This document shows, piece by piece, positions 13,143 to 26,968 of a stretch of DNA of 64,000 bases. The position numbers were made by a program, and so were the translations under genes. The stretch covers positions 6,646,785 through 6,710,784 of the forward strand of contig OW203730.1 in the NCBI GenBank assembly GCA_934045075.1, read 5' to 3'. Position 1 is the stretch's first letter, and each line of letters starts with the position of its first letter. Under the pieces are notes generated by a model, which was not told where the DNA came from, searched no databases, and was given only the letters and a program-made list of their open reading frames with translations. Source of the DNA: Yponomeuta sedellus. Lineage: Eukaryota; Arthropoda; Insecta; Lepidoptera; Yponomeutidae.

Positions 13143-14638
13143 AAAGCTACAATGCGATATACTCACTGATCTAACATCCATACGTTTTCTCGGAAATGGC
13201 AAGAGTTGGACGAAAATGATGTATGAGAAAGTTGTAGGGAATGTACGATATACGGCCATCCTATGGAGCCGATTTTTGAATTTCGAACGCGTTCCACTAC
13301 GCGAGGGTGCTAACTCTGTCGTTTACCGACCGATTTGGATGAAATTTTCACCCGGCCTTTTCTTCGACACGCCATTTTCGGTTCCGCCGACGGTCGTTCC
13401 AAATTCAAAATACCACCGGAGATATAGCCCTCCGAAAATCGGCCTTTTTTCGACCTCTACGCAAAAAAGTCGGCAGCCAACTGGGCGCATGCCAGGGACC
13501 AGCCGTAAACGGCATCGTGTCGTCAAAGGACCCAGGTATATGAGAAAAATCCGACATTCTGACATTTCAAGATGGCGGCTGAGATATTGGCTTTCAAAGG
13601 TGTCAAATTTACTATGGAGAATTTCTACAAAAAATTTGTACTGAAAATCATCTTTTTCGTAGAAAATCTTAATTTTTTTGTACCATCGACAGAGGCTAAG
13701 CGCCAAAATGAGTACATGGCTGAGAATGGCGTCACCACGCCGAGGTGCTGTGGCATTCCAGTTGGCCATCGACTCATTAAAGTTTGAAAATCACGCACTA
13801 TAATAGAAAAATTTCACCCGAAATAGTTATTTTCATACAAAAATGCGTTTCTTTAGTACCACCGACGGAGGCCAAAGGCCGAAACTACTACTCGGCTGGG
13901 AGCGGCTACTCAGTGCCGAGGTGCTGTAGCATTCCAGTTGGCCATCGACCCATTAAAGTTTGAAAATCACCCACTTTAATAGAAAAAATTCACCCGAAAT
14001 AGTTATTTTCATACAAAAATGCATTTCTTTAGTACCACCGACGGAGGCCAAAGGCCGAAACTACTACTCGGCTGGGAGCGGCTACTCAGTGCCGAGGTGC
14101 TGTAGCATTCCAGTTGGCCATCGACCCATTAAAGTTTGAAAATCACCCACTTTAATAGAAAAAATTCACCCGAAATAGTTATTTTCATACAAAAATGCAT
14201 TTCTTTAGTACCACCGACGGAGGCCAAAGGCCGAAACTACTACTCGGCTGGGAGCGGCTACTTAGTGCCGAGGTGCTGTGGCATTCCAGTTGGCCATCGA
14301 CTCATCAAAGTTTGAAAATCACCCACTTTAATAGAAATTTTTCACCCAAAATAGGACTTTTCATACAAAAATGCATTTTTTTAGTACCACCGGTGGAGGC
14401 CAAAGGCCAAAAAAATTGCTCATCTGTGAATGGCATCGTGTCACGTAGATATTCAGGTCCCTGAGAAAAATCAAACATTTTGAAATTTCTAATTGCCGGC
14501 CGAGTTATTGACGATTGATCAAGGCCAACTTTGTATGAACATTTTGTACTGAAAATCGATTTCCTATAGAAGCCCTCCGCAAGTACTGCCTGCCGCAAAT
14601 ACCTACCGGGTGAACGACCCGAGTCATTATATATATAT
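13143..14638 (+). repeat. Satellite unit U7 (P type, n=3)
   Basis: Length 1496 bp, subrepeats 13739-14266. Second member of the U6-U7 pair. Confidence 0.93.
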
Positions 14639-16489
14639 AAAGCTACAATGCGATATACTCACTGATCTAACATCCATACGTTTTCTCGGAAATGGCAAGA
14701 GTTGGACGAAAATGATGTATGAGAAAGTTGTAGGGAATGTACGATATACAGCCATCCTATGGAGCCGATTTTTGAATTTCGAACGCGTTCCACTACGCGA
14801 GGGTGCTAACTCTGTCGTTTACCGACCGATTTGGATGAAATTTTCACCCGGCCTTTTCTTCGACACGCCATTTTCGGTTCCGCCGACGGTCGTTCCAAAT
14901 TCAAAATACCACCGGAGCTATAGCCCTCCGAAAATCGGCCTTTTTTCGACCTCTACGCAAAAAAGTCGGCAGCCAACTGGGCGCATGCCAGGGACCAGCC
15001 GTAAACGGCATCGTGTCGTCAAAGGACCCAGGTATATGAGAAAAATCCGACATTCTGACATTTCAAGATGGCGGCTGAGATATTGGCTTTCAAAGGTGTC
15101 AAATTTACTATGGAGAATTTCTACAAAAAATTTGTACTGAAAATCATCTTTTTCGTAGAAAATCTTAATTTTTTTGTACCATCGATAGAGGCTAAGCGCC
15201 AAAATGAGTACTTGGCTGAGAATGGCGTCACCACGCCGAGGTGCTGTGGCATTCCAGTTGGCCATCGACCCATTAAAGTTTGAAAATCACCCACTTTAAT
15301 AGAAAAATTTCACCCGAAATAGTTATTTTCATACAAAAATGCATTTCTTTAGTACCACCGTTGGAGGCCAAAGGCCAAAACTACTACTCGGCTGGGAGCG
15401 GCTACTTAGTGCCGAGGTGCTGTGGCATTCCAGTTGGCCATCGACCCATTAAAGTTTGAAAATCACCCACTTTAATAGAAAAATTTCACCCGAAATAGTT
15501 ATTTTCATACAAAAATGCATTTCTTTAGTACCACCGTTGGAGGCCAAAGGCCAAAACTACTACTCGGCTGGGAGCGGCTACTTAGTGCCGAGGTGCTGTG
15601 GCATTCCAGTTGGCCATCGACTCATTAAAGTTTGAAAATCACGCACTATAATAGAAAAATTTCACCCGAAATAGTTATTTTCATACAAAAATGCATTTCT
15701 TTAGTACCACCGACGGAGGCCAAAGGCCGAAACTACTACTCGGCTGGGAGCGGCTACTTAGTGCCGAGGTGCTGTGGCATTCCAGTTGGCCATCGACCCA
15801 TTAAAGTTTGAAAATCACCCACTTTAATAGAAAAATTTCACCCGAAATAGTTATTTTCATACAAAAATGCATTTCTTTAGTACCACCGTTGGAGGCCAAA
15901 GGCCAAAACTACTACTCGGCTGGGAGCGGCTACTTAGTGCCGAGGTGCTGTGGCATTCCAGTTGGCCATCGACCCATTAAAGTTTGAAAATCACCCACTT
16001 TAATAGAAAAATTTCACCCGAAATAGTTATTTTCATACAAAAATGCATTTCTTTAGTACCACCGTTGGAGGCCAAAGGCCAAAACTACTACTCGGCTGGG
16101 AGCGGCTACTTAGTGCCGAGATGCTGTGGCATTCCAGTTGGCCATCGACTCATTAAAGTTTGAAAATCACGCACTATAATAGAAAAATTTCACCCGAAAT
16201 AGTTATTTTCATACAAAAATGCATTTCTTTAGTACCACCGACGGAGGCCAAAGGTCAAAAAAATTGCTCATCTGTGAATGGCATCGTGTCACGTAGATAT
16301 TCAGGTCCCTGAGAAAAATCAAACATTTTGAAGTTTCTAATTGCCGGCCGAGTTATTGACGATTGATCAAGGCCAACTTTGTATGAACATTTTGTACTGA
16401 AAATCGATTTCCTATAGAAGCCCTCCGCAAGTACTGCCTGCCGCAAATACCTACCGGGTGAACGACCCGAGTCATTATTATATATATAT
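14639..16489 (+). repeat. Satellite unit U8 (Q type, n=5)
   Basis: Length 1851 bp, subrepeats 15235-16114. With U9 it forms a 3347-bp Q-P dimer that recurs at 20980 and 43257. Confidence 0.93.
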
Positions 16490-17985
16490 AAAGCTACAAT
16501 GCGATATACTCACTGATCTAACATCCATACGTTTTCTCGGAAATGGCAAGAGTTGGACGAAAATGATGTATGAGAAAGTTGTAGGGAATGTACGATATAC
16601 GGCCATCCTATGGAGCCGATTTTTGAATTTCGAACGCGTTCCACTACGCGAGGGTGCTAACTCTGTCGTTTACCGACCGATTTGGATGAAATTTTCACCC
16701 GGCCTTTTCTTCGACACGCCATTTTCGGTTCCGCCGACGGTCGTTCCAAATTCAAAATACCACCGGAGATATAGCCCTCCGAAAATCGGCCTTTTTTCGA
16801 CCTCTACGCAAAAAAGTCGGCAGCCAACTGGGCGCATGCCAGGGACCAGCCGTAAACGGCATCGTGTCGTCAAAGGACCCAGGTATATGAGAAAAATCCG
16901 ACATTCTGACATTTCAAGATGGCGGCTGAGATATTGGCTTTCAAAGGTGTCAAATTTACTATGGAGAATTTCTACAAAAAATTTGTACTGAAAATCATCT
17001 TTTTCGTAGAAAATCTTAATTTTTTTGTACCATCGACAGAGGCTAAGCGCCAAAATGAGTACATGGCTGAGAATGGCGTCACCACGCCGAGGTGCTGTGG
17101 CATTCCAGTTGGCCATCGACTCATTAAAGTTTGAAAATCACGCACTATAATAGAAAAATTTCACCCGAAATAGTTATTTTCATACAAAAATGCGTTTCTT
17201 TAGTACCACCGACGGAGGCCAAAGGCCGAAACTACTACTCGGCTGGGAGCGGCTACTCAGTGCCGAGGTGCTGTAGCATTCCAGTTGGCCATCGACCCAT
17301 TAAAGTTTGAAAATCACCCACTTTAATAGAAAAAATTCACCCGAAATAGTTATTTTCATACAAAAATGCATTTCTTTAGTACCACCGACGGAGGCCAAAG
17401 GCCGAAACTACTACTCGGCTGGGAGCGGCTACTCAGTGCCGAGGTGCTGTAGCATTCCAGTTGGCCATCGACCCATTAAAGTTTGAAAATCACCCACTTT
17501 AATAGAAAAAATTCACCCGAAATAGTTATTTTCATACAAAAATGCATTTCTTTAGTACCACCGACGGAGGCCAAAGGCCGAAACTACTACTCGGCTGGGA
17601 GCGGCTACTTAGTGCCGAGGTGCTGTGGCATTCCAGTTGGCCATCGACTCATCAAAGTTTGAAAATCACCCACTTTAATAGAAATTTTTCACCCAAAATA
17701 GGACTTTTCATACAAAAATGCATTTTTTTAGTACCACCGGTGGAGGCCAAAGGCCAAAAAAATTGCTCATCTGTGAATGGCATCGTGTCACGTAGATATT
17801 CAGGTCCCTGAGAAAAATCAAACATTTTGAAATTTCTAATTGCCGGCCGAGTTATTGACGATTGATCAAGGCCAACTTTGTATGAACATTTTGTACTGAA
17901 AATCGATTTCCTATAGAAGCCCTCCGCAAGTACTGCCTGCCGCAAATACCTACCGGGTGAACGACCCGAGTCATTATATATATAT
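16490..17985 (+). repeat. Satellite unit U9 (P type, n=3)
   Basis: Length 1496 bp, subrepeats 17086-17613. It is followed by the first pure R unit. Confidence 0.93.
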
Positions 17986-18582
17986 AAAGCTGCAATCCGG
18001 TATACTCACTGATCTATTCATCCATACGTTTTCTCCGAAACGGTAAGATTTGGACGAAAATGATGTATGAGAAAGTTGTAGGAAATGTATGAATTACAGC
18101 CATCCTATGAAGCCGATTTTTGAATTTCGAACGCGTTCCACTACGCGAGGGTGCTAACTCTGTCGTTTACCGACCGATTTGGATGAAATTTTCACCCGGC
18201 CTTTTCTTCGACACGCCATTTTCGGTTCCGCCGACGGTCGTTCCAAATTCAAAATACCACCGGAGCTATAGCCCTCCGAAAATCGGCCTTTTTTCGACCT
18301 CTACGCAAAAAAGTCGGCAGCCAACTGGGCGCATGCCAGGGACCAGCCGTAAACGGCATCGTGTCGTCAAAGGACCCAGGTATATGAGAAAAATCCGACA
18401 TTCTGACATTTCAAGATGGCGGCTGAGATATTGGCTTTCAAAGGTGTCAAATTTACTATGGAGAATTTCTACAAAAAATTTGTACTGAAAATCATCTTTT
18501 TCGTAGAAAATCTTAATTTTTTTGTACCATCGATAGAGGCTAAGCGCCAAAATGAGTACTTGGCTGAGAATGGCGTCACCAC

Positions 18583-18934
18583 GCCGAGGTGCTGTGGCAT
18601 TCCAGTTGGCCATCGACCCATTAAAGTTTGAAAATCACCCACTTTAATAGAAAATTTTCACCCAAAATAGTTATTTTCATACAAAAATGCATTTCTTTAG
18701 TACCACCGACGGAGGCCAAAGGCCGAAACTACTACTCGGCTGGGAGCGGCTACTTAGTGCCGAGGTGCTGTGGCATTCCAGTTGGCCATCGACCCATCAA
18801 AGTTTGAAAATCACGCACTATAATAGAAAAATTTCACCCGAAATAGTTATTTTCATACAAAAATGCATTTCTTTAGTACCACCGACGGAGGCCAAAGGCC
18901 GAAACTACTACTCGGCTGGGAGCGGCTACTTAGT
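18583..18934 (+). repeat. 176-bp subrepeat pair (reference example)
   Basis: Each copy runs from GCCGAGGTGCTGTGG to CTTAGT. It contains an AT-rich half (TTAAAGTTTGAAAATCAC, ATACAAAAATGCATTTC) and a GC-rich half (GGAGGCCAAAGGCC, CGGCTGGGAGCGGCT). Adjacent copies differ at a few sites, e.g. ACCCATCAAAG against ACTCATTAAAG, so copies often behave as a 352-bp dimer. The preceding core (TTTTTCGTAGAAAATC onward) is a diverged relative of the same sequence. Confidence 0.95.
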
Positions 18935-19274
18935 GCCGAGGTGCTGTGGCATTCCAGTTGGCCATCGACTCATTAAAGTTTGAAAATCACGCACTATAAT
19001 AGAAAAATTTCACCCGAAATAGTTATTTTCATACAAAAATGCATTTCTTTAGTACCACCGACGGAGGCCAAAGGTCAAAAAAATTGCTCATCTGTGAATG
19101 GCATCGTGTCACGTAGATATTCAGGTCCCTGAGGAAAATCAAACATTTTGAAGTTTCTAATTGCCGGCCGAGTTATTGACGATTGATCAAGGCCAACTTT
19201 GTATGAACATTTTGTACTGAAAATCGATTTCCTATAGAAGCCCTCCGCAAGTACTGCCTGCCGCAAATACCTAC

Positions 19275-19289
19275 CGGGTGAACGACCCG
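19275..19289 (+). other. Distal-domain hairpin before the AT tract (one per main unit)
   Basis: CGGGT, loop GAACG, ACCCG: a perfect 5-bp stem ending a few bases before the TATATA tract. It is present at the 3' end of every main unit and at the left-edge partial unit. The position parallels the hairpins at the 3' end of the GC-rich variants. At 5 bp the stem is short and may have no function. Confidence 0.5.
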
Positions 19290-19294
19290 AGTCA

Positions 19295-19332
19295 TTATAT
19301 ATATATAAAGCTGCAATCCGGTATACTCACTG
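19295..19332 (+). promoter_or_regulatory. TATA-type tract with downstream initiator-like TCACTG (one per unit)
   Basis: A TATATATATAAAG tract ending at 19310 is followed about 25 bp later by ACTCACTGATC. This loosely resembles an arthropod TATA plus initiator core promoter, although TCACTG deviates from the usual TCAKTY. It is present at every unit boundary, including those of the GC-rich variants. It may equally be only an AT-rich junction. Confidence 0.25.
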
Positions 19333-20979
19333 ATCTATTCATCCATACGTTTTCTCCGAAACGGTAAGATTTGGACGAAAATGATGTATGAGAAAGTTGT
19401 AGGAAATGTATGAATTACAGCCATCCTATGAAGCCGATTTTTGAATTTCGAACGCGTTCCACTACGCGAGGGTGCTAACTCTGTCGTTTACCGACCGATT
19501 TGGATGAAATTTTCACCCGGCCTTTTCTTCGACACGCCATTTTCGGTTCCGCCGACGGTCGTTCCAAATTCAAAATACCACCGGAGCTATAGCCCTCCGA
19601 AAATCGGCCTTTTTTCGACCTCTACGCAAAAAAGTCGGCAGCCAACTGGGCGCATGCCAGGGACCAGCCGTAAACGGCATCGTGTCGTCAAAGGACCCAG
19701 GTATATGAGAAAAATCCGACATTCTGACATTTCAAGATGGCGGCTGAGATATTGGCTTTCAAAGGTGTCAAATTTACTATGGAGAATTTCTACAAAAAAT
19801 TTGTACTGAAAATCATCTTTTTCGTAGAAAATCTTAATTTTTTTGTACCATCGATAGAGGCTAAGCGCCAAAATGAGTACTTGGCTGAGAATGGCGTCAC
19901 CACGCCGAGGTGCTGTGGCATTCCAGTTGGCCATCGACCCATTAAAGTTTGAAAATCACCCACTTTAATAGAAAATTTTCACCCAAAATAGTTATTTTCA
20001 TACAAAAATGCATTTCTTTAGTACCACCGACGGAGGCCAAAGGCCGAAACTACTACTCGGCTGGGAGCGGCTACTTAGTGCCGAGGTGCTGTGGCATTCC
20101 AGTTGGCCATCGACCCATCAAAGTTTGAAAATCACGCACTATAATAGAAAAATTTCACCCGAAATAGTTATTTTCATACAAAAATGCATTTCTTTAGTAC
20201 CACCGACGGAGGCCAAAGGCCGAAACTACTACTCGGCTGGGAGCGGCTACTTAGTGCCGAGGTGCTGTGGCATTCCAGTTGGCCATCGACTCATTAAAGT
20301 TTGAAAATCACGCACTATAATAGAAAAATTTCACCCGAAATAGTTATTTTCATACAAAAATGCATTTCTTTAGTACCACCGACGGAGGCCAAAGGCCGAA
20401 ACTACTACTCGGCTGGGAGCGGCTACTTAGTGCCGAGGTGCTGTGGCATTCCAGTTGGCCATCGACCCATCAAAGTTTGAAAATCACGCACTATAATAGA
20501 AAAATTTCACCCGAAATAGTTATTTTCATACAAAAATGCATTTCTTTAGTACCACCGACGGAGGCCAAAGGCCGAAACTACTACTCGGCTGGGAGCGGCT
20601 ACTTAGTGCCGAGGTGCTGTGGCATTCCAGTTGGCCATCGACTCATTAAAGTTTGAAAATCACGCACTATAATAGAAAAATTTCACCCGAAATAGTTATT
20701 TTCATACAAAAATGCATTTCTTTAGTACCACCGACGGAGGCCAAAGGTCAAAAAAATTGCTCATCTGTGAATGGCATCGTGTCACGTAGATATTCAGGTC
20801 CCTGAGGAAAATCAAACATTTTGAAGTTTCTAATTGCCGGCCGAGTTATTGACGATTGATCAAGGCCAACTTTGTATGAACATTTTGTACTGAAAATCGA
20901 TTTCCTATAGAAGCCCTCCGCAAGTACTGCCTGCCGCAAATACCTACCGGGTGAACGACCCGAGTCATTATATATATAT
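19307..20979 (+). repeat. Satellite unit U11 (R type, n=4)
   Basis: Length 1673 bp. The R pair of subrepeats is present twice (19904-20607), with the second pair matching the first, so this unit appears to be a 1321-bp R unit plus one 352-bp duplication. Confidence 0.93.
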
Positions 20980-22830
20980 AAAGCTACAATGCGATATACT
21001 CACTGATCTAACATCCATACGTTTTCTCGGAAATGGCAAGAGTTGGACGAAAATGATGTATGAGAAAGTTGTAGGGAATGTACGATATACAGCCATCCTA
21101 TGGAGCCGATTTTTGAATTTCGAACGCGTTCCACTACGCGAGGGTGCTAACTCTGTCGTTTACCGACCGATTTGGATGAAATTTTCACCCGGCCTTTTCT
21201 TCGACACGCCATTTTCGGTTCCGCCGACGGTCGTTCCAAATTCAAAATACCACCGGAGCTATAGCCCTCCGAAAATCGGCCTTTTTTCGACCTCTACGCA
21301 AAAAAGTCGGCAGCCAACTGGGCGCATGCCAGGGACCAGCCGTAAACGGCATCGTGTCGTCAAAGGACCCAGGTATATGAGAAAAATCCGACATTCTGAC
21401 ATTTCAAGATGGCGGCTGAGATATTGGCTTTCAAAGGTGTCAAATTTACTATGGAGAATTTCTACAAAAAATTTGTACTGAAAATCATCTTTTTCGTAGA
21501 AAATCTTAATTTTTTTGTACCATCGATAGAGGCTAAGCGCCAAAATGAGTACTTGGCTGAGAATGGCGTCACCACGCCGAGGTGCTGTGGCATTCCAGTT
21601 GGCCATCGACCCATTAAAGTTTGAAAATCACCCACTTTAATAGAAAAATTTCACCCGAAATAGTTATTTTCATACAAAAATGCATTTCTTTAGTACCACC
21701 GTTGGAGGCCAAAGGCCAAAACTACTACTCGGCTGGGAGCGGCTACTTAGTGCCGAGGTGCTGTGGCATTCCAGTTGGCCATCGACCCATTAAAGTTTGA
21801 AAATCACCCACTTTAATAGAAAAATTTCACCCGAAATAGTTATTTTCATACAAAAATGCATTTCTTTAGTACCACCGTTGGAGGCCAAAGGCCAAAACTA
21901 CTACTCGGCTGGGAGCGGCTACTTAGTGCCGAGGTGCTGTGGCATTCCAGTTGGCCATCGACTCATTAAAGTTTGAAAATCACGCACTATAATAGAAAAA
22001 TTTCACCCGAAATAGTTATTTTCATACAAAAATGCATTTCTTTAGTACCACCGACGGAGGCCAAAGGCCGAAACTACTACTCGGCTGGGAGCGGCTACTT
22101 AGTGCCGAGGTGCTGTGGCATTCCAGTTGGCCATCGACCCATTAAAGTTTGAAAATCACCCACTTTAATAGAAAAATTTCACCCGAAATAGTTATTTTCA
22201 TACAAAAATGCATTTCTTTAGTACCACCGTTGGAGGCCAAAGGCCAAAACTACTACTCGGCTGGGAGCGGCTACTTAGTGCCGAGGTGCTGTGGCATTCC
22301 AGTTGGCCATCGACCCATTAAAGTTTGAAAATCACCCACTTTAATAGAAAAATTTCACCCGAAATAGTTATTTTCATACAAAAATGCATTTCTTTAGTAC
22401 CACCGTTGGAGGCCAAAGGCCAAAACTACTACTCGGCTGGGAGCGGCTACTTAGTGCCGAGATGCTGTGGCATTCCAGTTGGCCATCGACTCATTAAAGT
22501 TTGAAAATCACGCACTATAATAGAAAAATTTCACCCGAAATAGTTATTTTCATACAAAAATGCATTTCTTTAGTACCACCGACGGAGGCCAAAGGTCAAA
22601 AAAATTGCTCATCTGTGAATGGCATCGTGTCACGTAGATATTCAGGTCCCTGAGAAAAATCAAACATTTTGAAGTTTCTAATTGCCGGCCGAGTTATTGA
22701 CGATTGATCAAGGCCAACTTTGTATGAACATTTTGTACTGAAAATCGATTTCCTATAGAAGCCCTCCGCAAGTACTGCCTGCCGCAAATACCTACCGGGT
22801 GAACGACCCGAGTCATTATTATATATATAT
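20980..22830 (+). repeat. Satellite unit U12 (Q type, n=5)
   Basis: Length 1851 bp, subrepeats 21576-22455; the counterpart of U8 and U27. Confidence 0.93.
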
Positions 22831-24326
22831 AAAGCTACAATGCGATATACTCACTGATCTAACATCCATACGTTTTCTCGGAAATGGCAAGAGTTGGACG
22901 AAAATGATGTATGAGAAAGTTGTAGGGAATGTACGATATACGGCCATCCTATGGAGCCGATTTTTGAATTTCGAACGCGTTCCACTACGCGAGGGTGCTA
23001 ACTCTGTCGTTTACCGACCGATTTGGATGAAATTTTCACCCGGCCTTTTCTTCGACACGCCATTTTCGGTTCCGCCGACGGTCGTTCCAAATTCAAAATA
23101 CCACCGGAGATATAGCCCTCCGAAAATCGGCCTTTTTTCGACCTCTACGCAAAAAAGTCGGCAGCCAACTGGGCGCATGCCAGGGACCAGCCGTAAACGG
23201 CATCGTGTCGTCAAAGGACCCAGGTATATGAGAAAAATCCGACATTCTGACATTTCAAGATGGCGGCTGAGATATTGGCTTTCAAAGGTGTCAAATTTAC
23301 TATGGAGAATTTCTACAAAAAATTTGTACTGAAAATCATCTTTTTCGTAGAAAATCTTAATTTTTTTGTACCATCGACAGAGGCTAAGCGCCAAAATGAG
23401 TACATGGCTGAGAATGGCGTCACCACGCCGAGGTGCTGTGGCATTCCAGTTGGCCATCGACTCATTAAAGTTTGAAAATCACGCACTATAATAGAAAAAT
23501 TTCACCCGAAATAGTTATTTTCATACAAAAATGCGTTTCTTTAGTACCACCGACGGAGGCCAAAGGCCGAAACTACTACTCGGCTGGGAGCGGCTACTCA
23601 GTGCCGAGGTGCTGTAGCATTCCAGTTGGCCATCGACCCATTAAAGTTTGAAAATCACCCACTTTAATAGAAAAAATTCACCCGAAATAGTTATTTTCAT
23701 ACAAAAATGCATTTCTTTAGTACCACCGACGGAGGCCAAAGGCCGAAACTACTACTCGGCTGGGAGCGGCTACTCAGTGCCGAGGTGCTGTAGCATTCCA
23801 GTTGGCCATCGACCCATTAAAGTTTGAAAATCACCCACTTTAATAGAAAAAATTCACCCGAAATAGTTATTTTCATACAAAAATGCATTTCTTTAGTACC
23901 ACCGACGGAGGCCAAAGGCCGAAACTACTACTCGGCTGGGAGCGGCTACTTAGTGCCGAGGTGCTGTGGCATTCCAGTTGGCCATCGACTCATCAAAGTT
24001 TGAAAATCACCCACTTTAATAGAAATTTTTCACCCAAAATAGGACTTTTCATACAAAAATGCATTTTTTTAGTACCACCGGTGGAGGCCAAAGGCCAAAA
24101 AAATTGCTCATCTGTGAATGGCATCGTGTCACGTAGATATTCAGGTCCCTGAGAAAAATCAAACATTTTGAAATTTCTAATTGCCGGCCGAGTTATTGAC
24201 GATTGATCAAGGCCAACTTTGTATGAACATTTTGTACTGAAAATCGATTTCCTATAGAAGCCCTCCGCAAGTACTGCCTGCCGCAAATACCTACCGGGTG
24301 AACGACCCGAGTCATTATATATATAT
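22831..24326 (+). repeat. Satellite unit U13 (P type, n=3)
   Basis: Length 1496 bp, subrepeats 23427-23954. It leads directly into the first five-unit R block. Confidence 0.93.
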
Positions 24327-25647
24327 AAAGCTGCAATCCGGTATACTCACTGATCTATTCATCCATACGTTTTCTCCGAAACGGTAAGATTTGGACGAAA
24401 ATGATGTATGAGAAAGTTGTAGGAAATGTATGAATTACAGCCATCCTATGAAGCCGATTTTTGAATTTCGAACGCGTTCCACTACGCGAGGGTGCTAACT
24501 CTGTCGTTTACCGACCGATTTGGATGAAATTTTCACCCGGCCTTTTCTTCGACACGCCATTTTCGGTTCCGCCGACGGTCGTTCCAAATTCAAAATACCA
24601 CCGGAGCTATAGCCCTCCGAAAATCGGCCTTTTTTCGACCTCTACGCAAAAAAGTCGGCAGCCAACTGGGCGCATGCCAGGGACCAGCCGTAAACGGCAT
24701 CGTGTCGTCAAAGGACCCAGGTATATGAGAAAAATCCGACATTCTGACATTTCAAGATGGCGGCTGAGATATTGGCTTTCAAAGGTGTCAAATTTACTAT
24801 GGAGAATTTCTACAAAAAATTTGTACTGAAAATCATCTTTTTCGTAGAAAATCTTAATTTTTTTGTACCATCGATAGAGGCTAAGCGCCAAAATGAGTAC
24901 TTGGCTGAGAATGGCGTCACCACGCCGAGGTGCTGTGGCATTCCAGTTGGCCATCGACCCATTAAAGTTTGAAAATCACCCACTTTAATAGAAAATTTTC
25001 ACCCAAAATAGTTATTTTCATACAAAAATGCATTTCTTTAGTACCACCGACGGAGGCCAAAGGCCGAAACTACTACTCGGCTGGGAGCGGCTACTTAGTG
25101 CCGAGGTGCTGTGGCATTCCAGTTGGCCATCGACCCATCAAAGTTTGAAAATCACGCACTATAATAGAAAAATTTCACCCGAAATAGTTATTTTCATACA
25201 AAAATGCATTTCTTTAGTACCACCGACGGAGGCCAAAGGCCGAAACTACTACTCGGCTGGGAGCGGCTACTTAGTGCCGAGGTGCTGTGGCATTCCAGTT
25301 GGCCATCGACTCATTAAAGTTTGAAAATCACGCACTATAATAGAAAAATTTCACCCGAAATAGTTATTTTCATACAAAAATGCATTTCTTTAGTACCACC
25401 GACGGAGGCCAAAGGTCAAAAAAATTGCTCATCTGTGAATGGCATCGTGTCACGTAGATATTCAGGTCCCTGAGGAAAATCAAACATTTTGAAGTTTCTA
25501 ATTGCCGGCCGAGTTATTGACGATTGATCAAGGCCAACTTTGTATGAACATTTTGTACTGAAAATCGATTTCCTATAGAAGCCCTCCGCAAGTACTGCCT
25601 GCCGCAAATACCTACCGGGTGAACGACCCGAGTCATTATATATATAT
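24327..25647 (+). repeat. Satellite unit U14 (R type, n=2)
   Basis: Length 1321 bp, subrepeats 24924-25275. First of five consecutive R units. Confidence 0.94.
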
Positions 25648-26968
25648 AAAGCTGCAATCCGGTATACTCACTGATCTATTCATCCATACGTTTTCTCCGA
25701 AACGGTAAGATTTGGACGAAAATGATGTATGAGAAAGTTGTAGGAAATGTATGAATTACAGCCATCCTATGAAGCCGATTTTTGAATTTCGAACGCGTTC
25801 CACTACGCGAGGGTGCTAACTCTGTCGTTTACCGACCGATTTGGATGAAATTTTCACCCGGCCTTTTCTTCGACACGCCATTTTCGGTTCCGCCGACGGT
25901 CGTTCCAAATTCAAAATACCACCGGAGCTATAGCCCTCCGAAAATCGGCCTTTTTTCGACCTCTACGCAAAAAAGTCGGCAGCCAACTGGGCGCATGCCA
26001 GGGACCAGCCGTAAACGGCATCGTGTCGTCAAAGGACCCAGGTATATGAGAAAAATCCGACATTCTGACATTTCAAGATGGCGGCTGAGATATTGGCTTT
26101 CAAAGGTGTCAAATTTACTATGGAGAATTTCTACAAAAAATTTGTACTGAAAATCATCTTTTTCGTAGAAAATCTTAATTTTTTTGTACCATCGATAGAG
26201 GCTAAGCGCCAAAATGAGTACTTGGCTGAGAATGGCGTCACCACGCCGAGGTGCTGTGGCATTCCAGTTGGCCATCGACCCATTAAAGTTTGAAAATCAC
26301 CCACTTTAATAGAAAATTTTCACCCAAAATAGTTATTTTCATACAAAAATGCATTTCTTTAGTACCACCGACGGAGGCCAAAGGCCGAAACTACTACTCG
26401 GCTGGGAGCGGCTACTTAGTGCCGAGGTGCTGTGGCATTCCAGTTGGCCATCGACCCATCAAAGTTTGAAAATCACGCACTATAATAGAAAAATTTCACC
26501 CGAAATAGTTATTTTCATACAAAAATGCATTTCTTTAGTACCACCGACGGAGGCCAAAGGCCGAAACTACTACTCGGCTGGGAGCGGCTACTTAGTGCCG
26601 AGGTGCTGTGGCATTCCAGTTGGCCATCGACTCATTAAAGTTTGAAAATCACGCACTATAATAGAAAAATTTCACCCGAAATAGTTATTTTCATACAAAA
26701 ATGCATTTCTTTAGTACCACCGACGGAGGCCAAAGGTCAAAAAAATTGCTCATCTGTGAATGGCATCGTGTCACGTAGATATTCAGGTCCCTGAGGAAAA
26801 TCAAACATTTTGAAGTTTCTAATTGCCGGCCGAGTTATTGACGATTGATCAAGGCCAACTTTGTATGAACATTTTGTACTGAAAATCGATTTCCTATAGA
26901 AGCCCTCCGCAAGTACTGCCTGCCGCAAATACCTACCGGGTGAACGACCCGAGTCATTATATATATAT
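25648..26968 (+). repeat. Satellite unit U15 (R type, n=2)
   Basis: Length 1321 bp, subrepeats 26245-26596. No difference from U14 noticed. Confidence 0.94.

Larger units (their letters stand above)
17986..19306 (+). repeat. Satellite unit U10 (R type, n=2; minimal unit)
   Basis: Length 1321 bp, the shortest form. Two complete subrepeats start at 18583 and 18759, and the partial third starts at 18935. This is a good reference unit: head and core 17986-18582, subrepeats 18583-18934, partial copy to about 19074, distal domain to about 19294, AT tract 19295-19306. Confidence 0.95.
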
